Part shown: positions 30,605-32,262 of the stretch, in pieces
Numbering within the stretch: position 1 is the first letter of the stretch
Layout of the letters: every line of letters starts with the position of its first letter
Program-made: the position numbers and the translations under genes
Notes under the pieces: generated by a model
Told to the model about the DNA's origin: nothing
The model's input: the letters and a program-made list of their open reading frames with translations, nothing else
Database searches by the model: none
Source of the DNA: an uncultured Chloroflexota bacterium
Lineage (GTDB): Bacteria > Chloroflexota > Anaerolineae > UBA4142 > SHND01
Length of the DNA stretch: 32,262 bases
Reading direction: 5' to 3'
Assembly: GCA_937870825.1 (NCBI GenBank)
Contig: CALMZO010000020.1
Coordinates: 1 to 32,262, forward strand

Positions 30605-32161
30605 TTAACCTTTCAACACCACCCGCGCGGCGTTCCATCCATTTGCCCCCGTCACTCCACCGCCCGGATGCGTCCCGGCGCCGCACAAGTAGAGTCCGCG
30701 CACCGGCGCGCGGTACTGCGCGTAACCCGCGACGGGACGATTGTGTAAAAATTGGTCGAGCGTCATTTCGCCGTGATTCGGATTGCCTTCCGCGAGTCCA
30801 TACGTCTCTTCCAAATCAAGCGGAGTAATGATTTGTTTTGCGCGGATGATGGATTTGAGGTTGGGAGCGTAGGGCGCAAGAGTGTCCAAGACCACATTGC
30901 CCAAACGTTCACGTTGTTCAGCATACGTGCCTTTTTTTAAATGATAGGGCGCGTATTGCATATACACCGACAAAACATGTTTGCCTTGCGGCGCGAGAGA
31001 TGAATCGTTCAACGTTGGAATGGTCACATCGAGATAGGGCGCGCGCGAAATGTCGCCGTACTTGCAATCATCGTACGCGCGTTCCACGTAATCGAGCGAG
31101 GGCGCGATTTGAATATGTCCGCGCAGCAAATTCACGTCGCCAGCTCGCAACGCCGAAAATTCAGGCAGCGCGTCGAGCGCGAAATGCGCGCGCGCACACG
31201 AGCCGCGATATTTGATGGTTTGCACCTCTGCCAAGAAATACGCATCGAGAATCTGCGGGTCAAGCAATTTCAAAAACGTCGTGCGCGGGTCAGCATTAGA
31301 AAGAATCGCGGGCGCGAAAATTTCCTCGCCAGTTTTCAACGCAACCCCAACCGCCGCGTCGTCTTTTGTAATAATGTTTGTCACATCCGCGTACGCGCGA
31401 ATCTCTGCGCCAAACGTTTTTGCCGCGTCCGCCAATCTCTGCGTCAACGCGCCGATGCCGCCTTGCACTTGCGCGGCGGGTCCGCCCGCGTAGGAATACA
31501 AAAATGTGTATGCTGTGCCCGCCGCGCGCGGACCCCACGTGATTCCCGTCACCGCGCGCGCCGCGAGAATTCCGCGCAGCGCGTCGGACTCGAACCATTC
31601 GTCGAGCCAATCGGACATGGACATTGGCAGCACGCGCATCAAGTCGTGCAAGTTTTTTGTCCCGAGTTTGCGCGTGGGGTTGGCGAGTTTCGCCAGTTCA
31701 AACAAATCGGCGCGTGACGGATTTGGTAAATTCGGCGGAATCACCGTCATCAGCGCGCTCAACACCGAACTCAATGCGTTCACTTGCGCGACGAACGGCG
31801 GATAACATTCCGCGTCCTTTTTGGAAAACCGCGCAATGTCTTGCGCCGAACGTTTCATATCGCGCCACAGCGTCAACGCATCGCCGTTTGGTTGCGGCGC
31901 AAAAATTTCTACGTCGCTGTGGATGTATTCGACATTCACATTCAAGTCGCGCGCGATTTGAGGCAAGAGGCGCGCGTTTTCCGCGAGCGCAGAAAATTTG
32001 AAAGCGGGCGCGTCCGCGAATGATTCGGTCACTGCCGCGCCGCCGACGCTTGCGCGTCGTTCGAGAACCAAAACTTTTTTCCCCGCTTTGGCGAGATACG
32101 CGGCGGTCACGAGTCCATTATGTCCCGCGCCGATGATGATGCAGTCGTAGTGAGTTTGCAT
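30605..32161 (-). CDS. FAD-dependent phytoene-desaturase/PYROXD2-like oxidoreductase
   Basis: A 518-residue flavoprotein of the amine-oxidase/CrtI superfamily, closest in style to PYROXD2-like proteins. The N-terminal dinucleotide motif is CIIIGAGHNGLVTAAYLAKAGKKVLVLE, followed by RASVGGAAVTE. The middle has GGPAAQVQGGIGALTQRLADAAKTFGAEI, which is the second half of the FAD-binding fold, and SNADPRTTFLKLL. The C-terminus has RGLYLCGAGTHPGGGVTGANGWNAA, the FAD-binding end motif. The ATG at 32161 lacks a clear ribosome binding site; a short 7-nt-period repeat (CTGATTA, CTGAACA) lies just upstream. There are no carotenoid genes nearby, so a carotenoid role is not supported. Confidence 0.88.
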   Translation of the reverse strand: MQTHYDCIIIGAGHNGLVTAAYLAKAGKKVLVLERRASVGGAAVTESFADAPAFKFSALAENARLLPQIARDLNVNVEYIHSDVEIFAPQPNGDALTLWRDMKRSAQDIARFSKKDAECYPPFVAQVNALSSVLSALMTVIPPNLPNPSRADLFELAKLANPTRKLGTKNLHDLMRVLPMSMSDWLDEWFESDALRGILAARAVTGITWGPRAAGTAYTFLYSYAGGPAAQVQGGIGALTQRLADAAKTFGAEIRAYADVTNIITKDDAAVGVALKTGEEIFAPAILSNADPRTTFLKLLDPQILDAYFLAEVQTIKYRGSCARAHFALDALPEFSALRAGDVNLLRGHIQIAPSLDYVERAYDDCKYGDISRAPYLDVTIPTLNDSSLAPQGKHVLSVYMQYAPYHLKKGTYAEQRERLGNVVLDTLAPYAPNLKSIIRAKQIITPLDLEETYGLAEGNPNHGEMTLDQFLHNRPVAGYAQYRAPVRGLYLCGAGTHPGGGVTGANGWNAARVVLKG

Positions 32162-32212
32162 TTCGATTCGCCGGTGTTCAGTAATCAGTAGATAACCTTC
32201 ACAATAAGGAGT

Positions 32213-32236
32213 GGAGGCGCGGGTGCCCGCCTCGCC
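32213..32236. repeat. Short GC-rich palindromic repeat at the right edge
   Basis: GGCGCGGG, then TG, then CCCGCC forms a compact palindrome within a GAGGCG...CGCCTC context. It resembles an interspersed intergenic repeat (GGCGGGCACCCGCGCC type, from memory). Only one copy is in the window. Confidence 0.35.
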
Positions 32237-32262
32237 TCTGCGCTTAACACGGCACCCCGAGG

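Noticed and set aside
30605..32161. Carotenoid biosynthesis locus
   Set aside because: The FAD enzyme is more PYROXD2-like and there is no phytoene synthase or other carotenoid gene in the window.

Overview
The window is most likely chromosomal DNA of a GC-rich bacterium, and the gene content fits Chloroflexota (Anaerolineae-like). This assignment is inference, because no rRNA or ribosomal marker is present. It rests on the lipoproteins with Thr/Pro linkers, a Uma2-family nuclease, a ScyD/ScyE-type lipoprotein, a CHAT protein with a Thr/Pro stalk, the M32 peptidase and MrfA-type helicase set, and interspersed short repeats of a kind I associate with that phylum.

Layout. 1-3254: large polytopic membrane protein, cut by the left edge, built from about 215-residue repeats. 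3283-3907: small membrane protein followed by a remnant of the 3' end of a paralogue of the first gene. 3946-5808: membrane-anchored GAF/HTH regulator. 5965-7104 (minus): a visibly AT-richer pair encoding two small exported proteins of unknown function. 7351-10804 (plus): PKD/glycoside-hydrolase lipoprotein, a MITE-like element, a Uma2 nuclease and a ScyD/ScyE-type lipoprotein. 10840-12714 (minus): transmembrane CHAT-domain protein. 13101-15430 (plus): ATP-grasp-like protein, small partner protein, cyclophilin. 15453-15587: possible small RNA or leader. 15707-19524 (plus): GT-C glycosyltransferase, SpoU/TrmH methyltransferase and M32 carboxypeptidase in an overlapping operon. 19644-22968 (plus): RsmI, cystathionine beta-synthase, RibD-C reductase. 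22978-25776: a small mosaic island with a nucleotidyltransferase, a truncated HEPN partner, an AT-richer OLD-like ATPase/TOPRIM protein and a PIN toxin-antitoxin pair, ending against a duplicated helicase 5' end. 25873-28170: MrfA-like helicase. 28215-32161 (minus): protoglobin-Rieske fusion, aldo/keto reductase, second MITE copy, PYROXD2/CrtI-like FAD oxidoreductase.

Most genes are housekeeping or ordinary metabolism: translation-linked methyltransferases, protein folding, sulfur amino acid metabolism, DNA repair and redox. The accessory content lies in the exported pair (5965-7104), the CHAT protein, and the defence/TA island (22978-25870).

The most unusual signals are as follows. (1) A globin fused to a Rieske iron-sulfur domain. 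(2) A family of degenerate 7-nt (sometimes 8-nt) tandem repeats at gene boundaries, usually just upstream of start codons. (3) Two copies of a 130-132 bp palindromic element, each flanked by its own exact 11-bp direct repeat. (4) A HEPN gene cut after 27 codons where the ATPase gene begins. (5) A palindromic repeat inserted in frame in the helicase gene.
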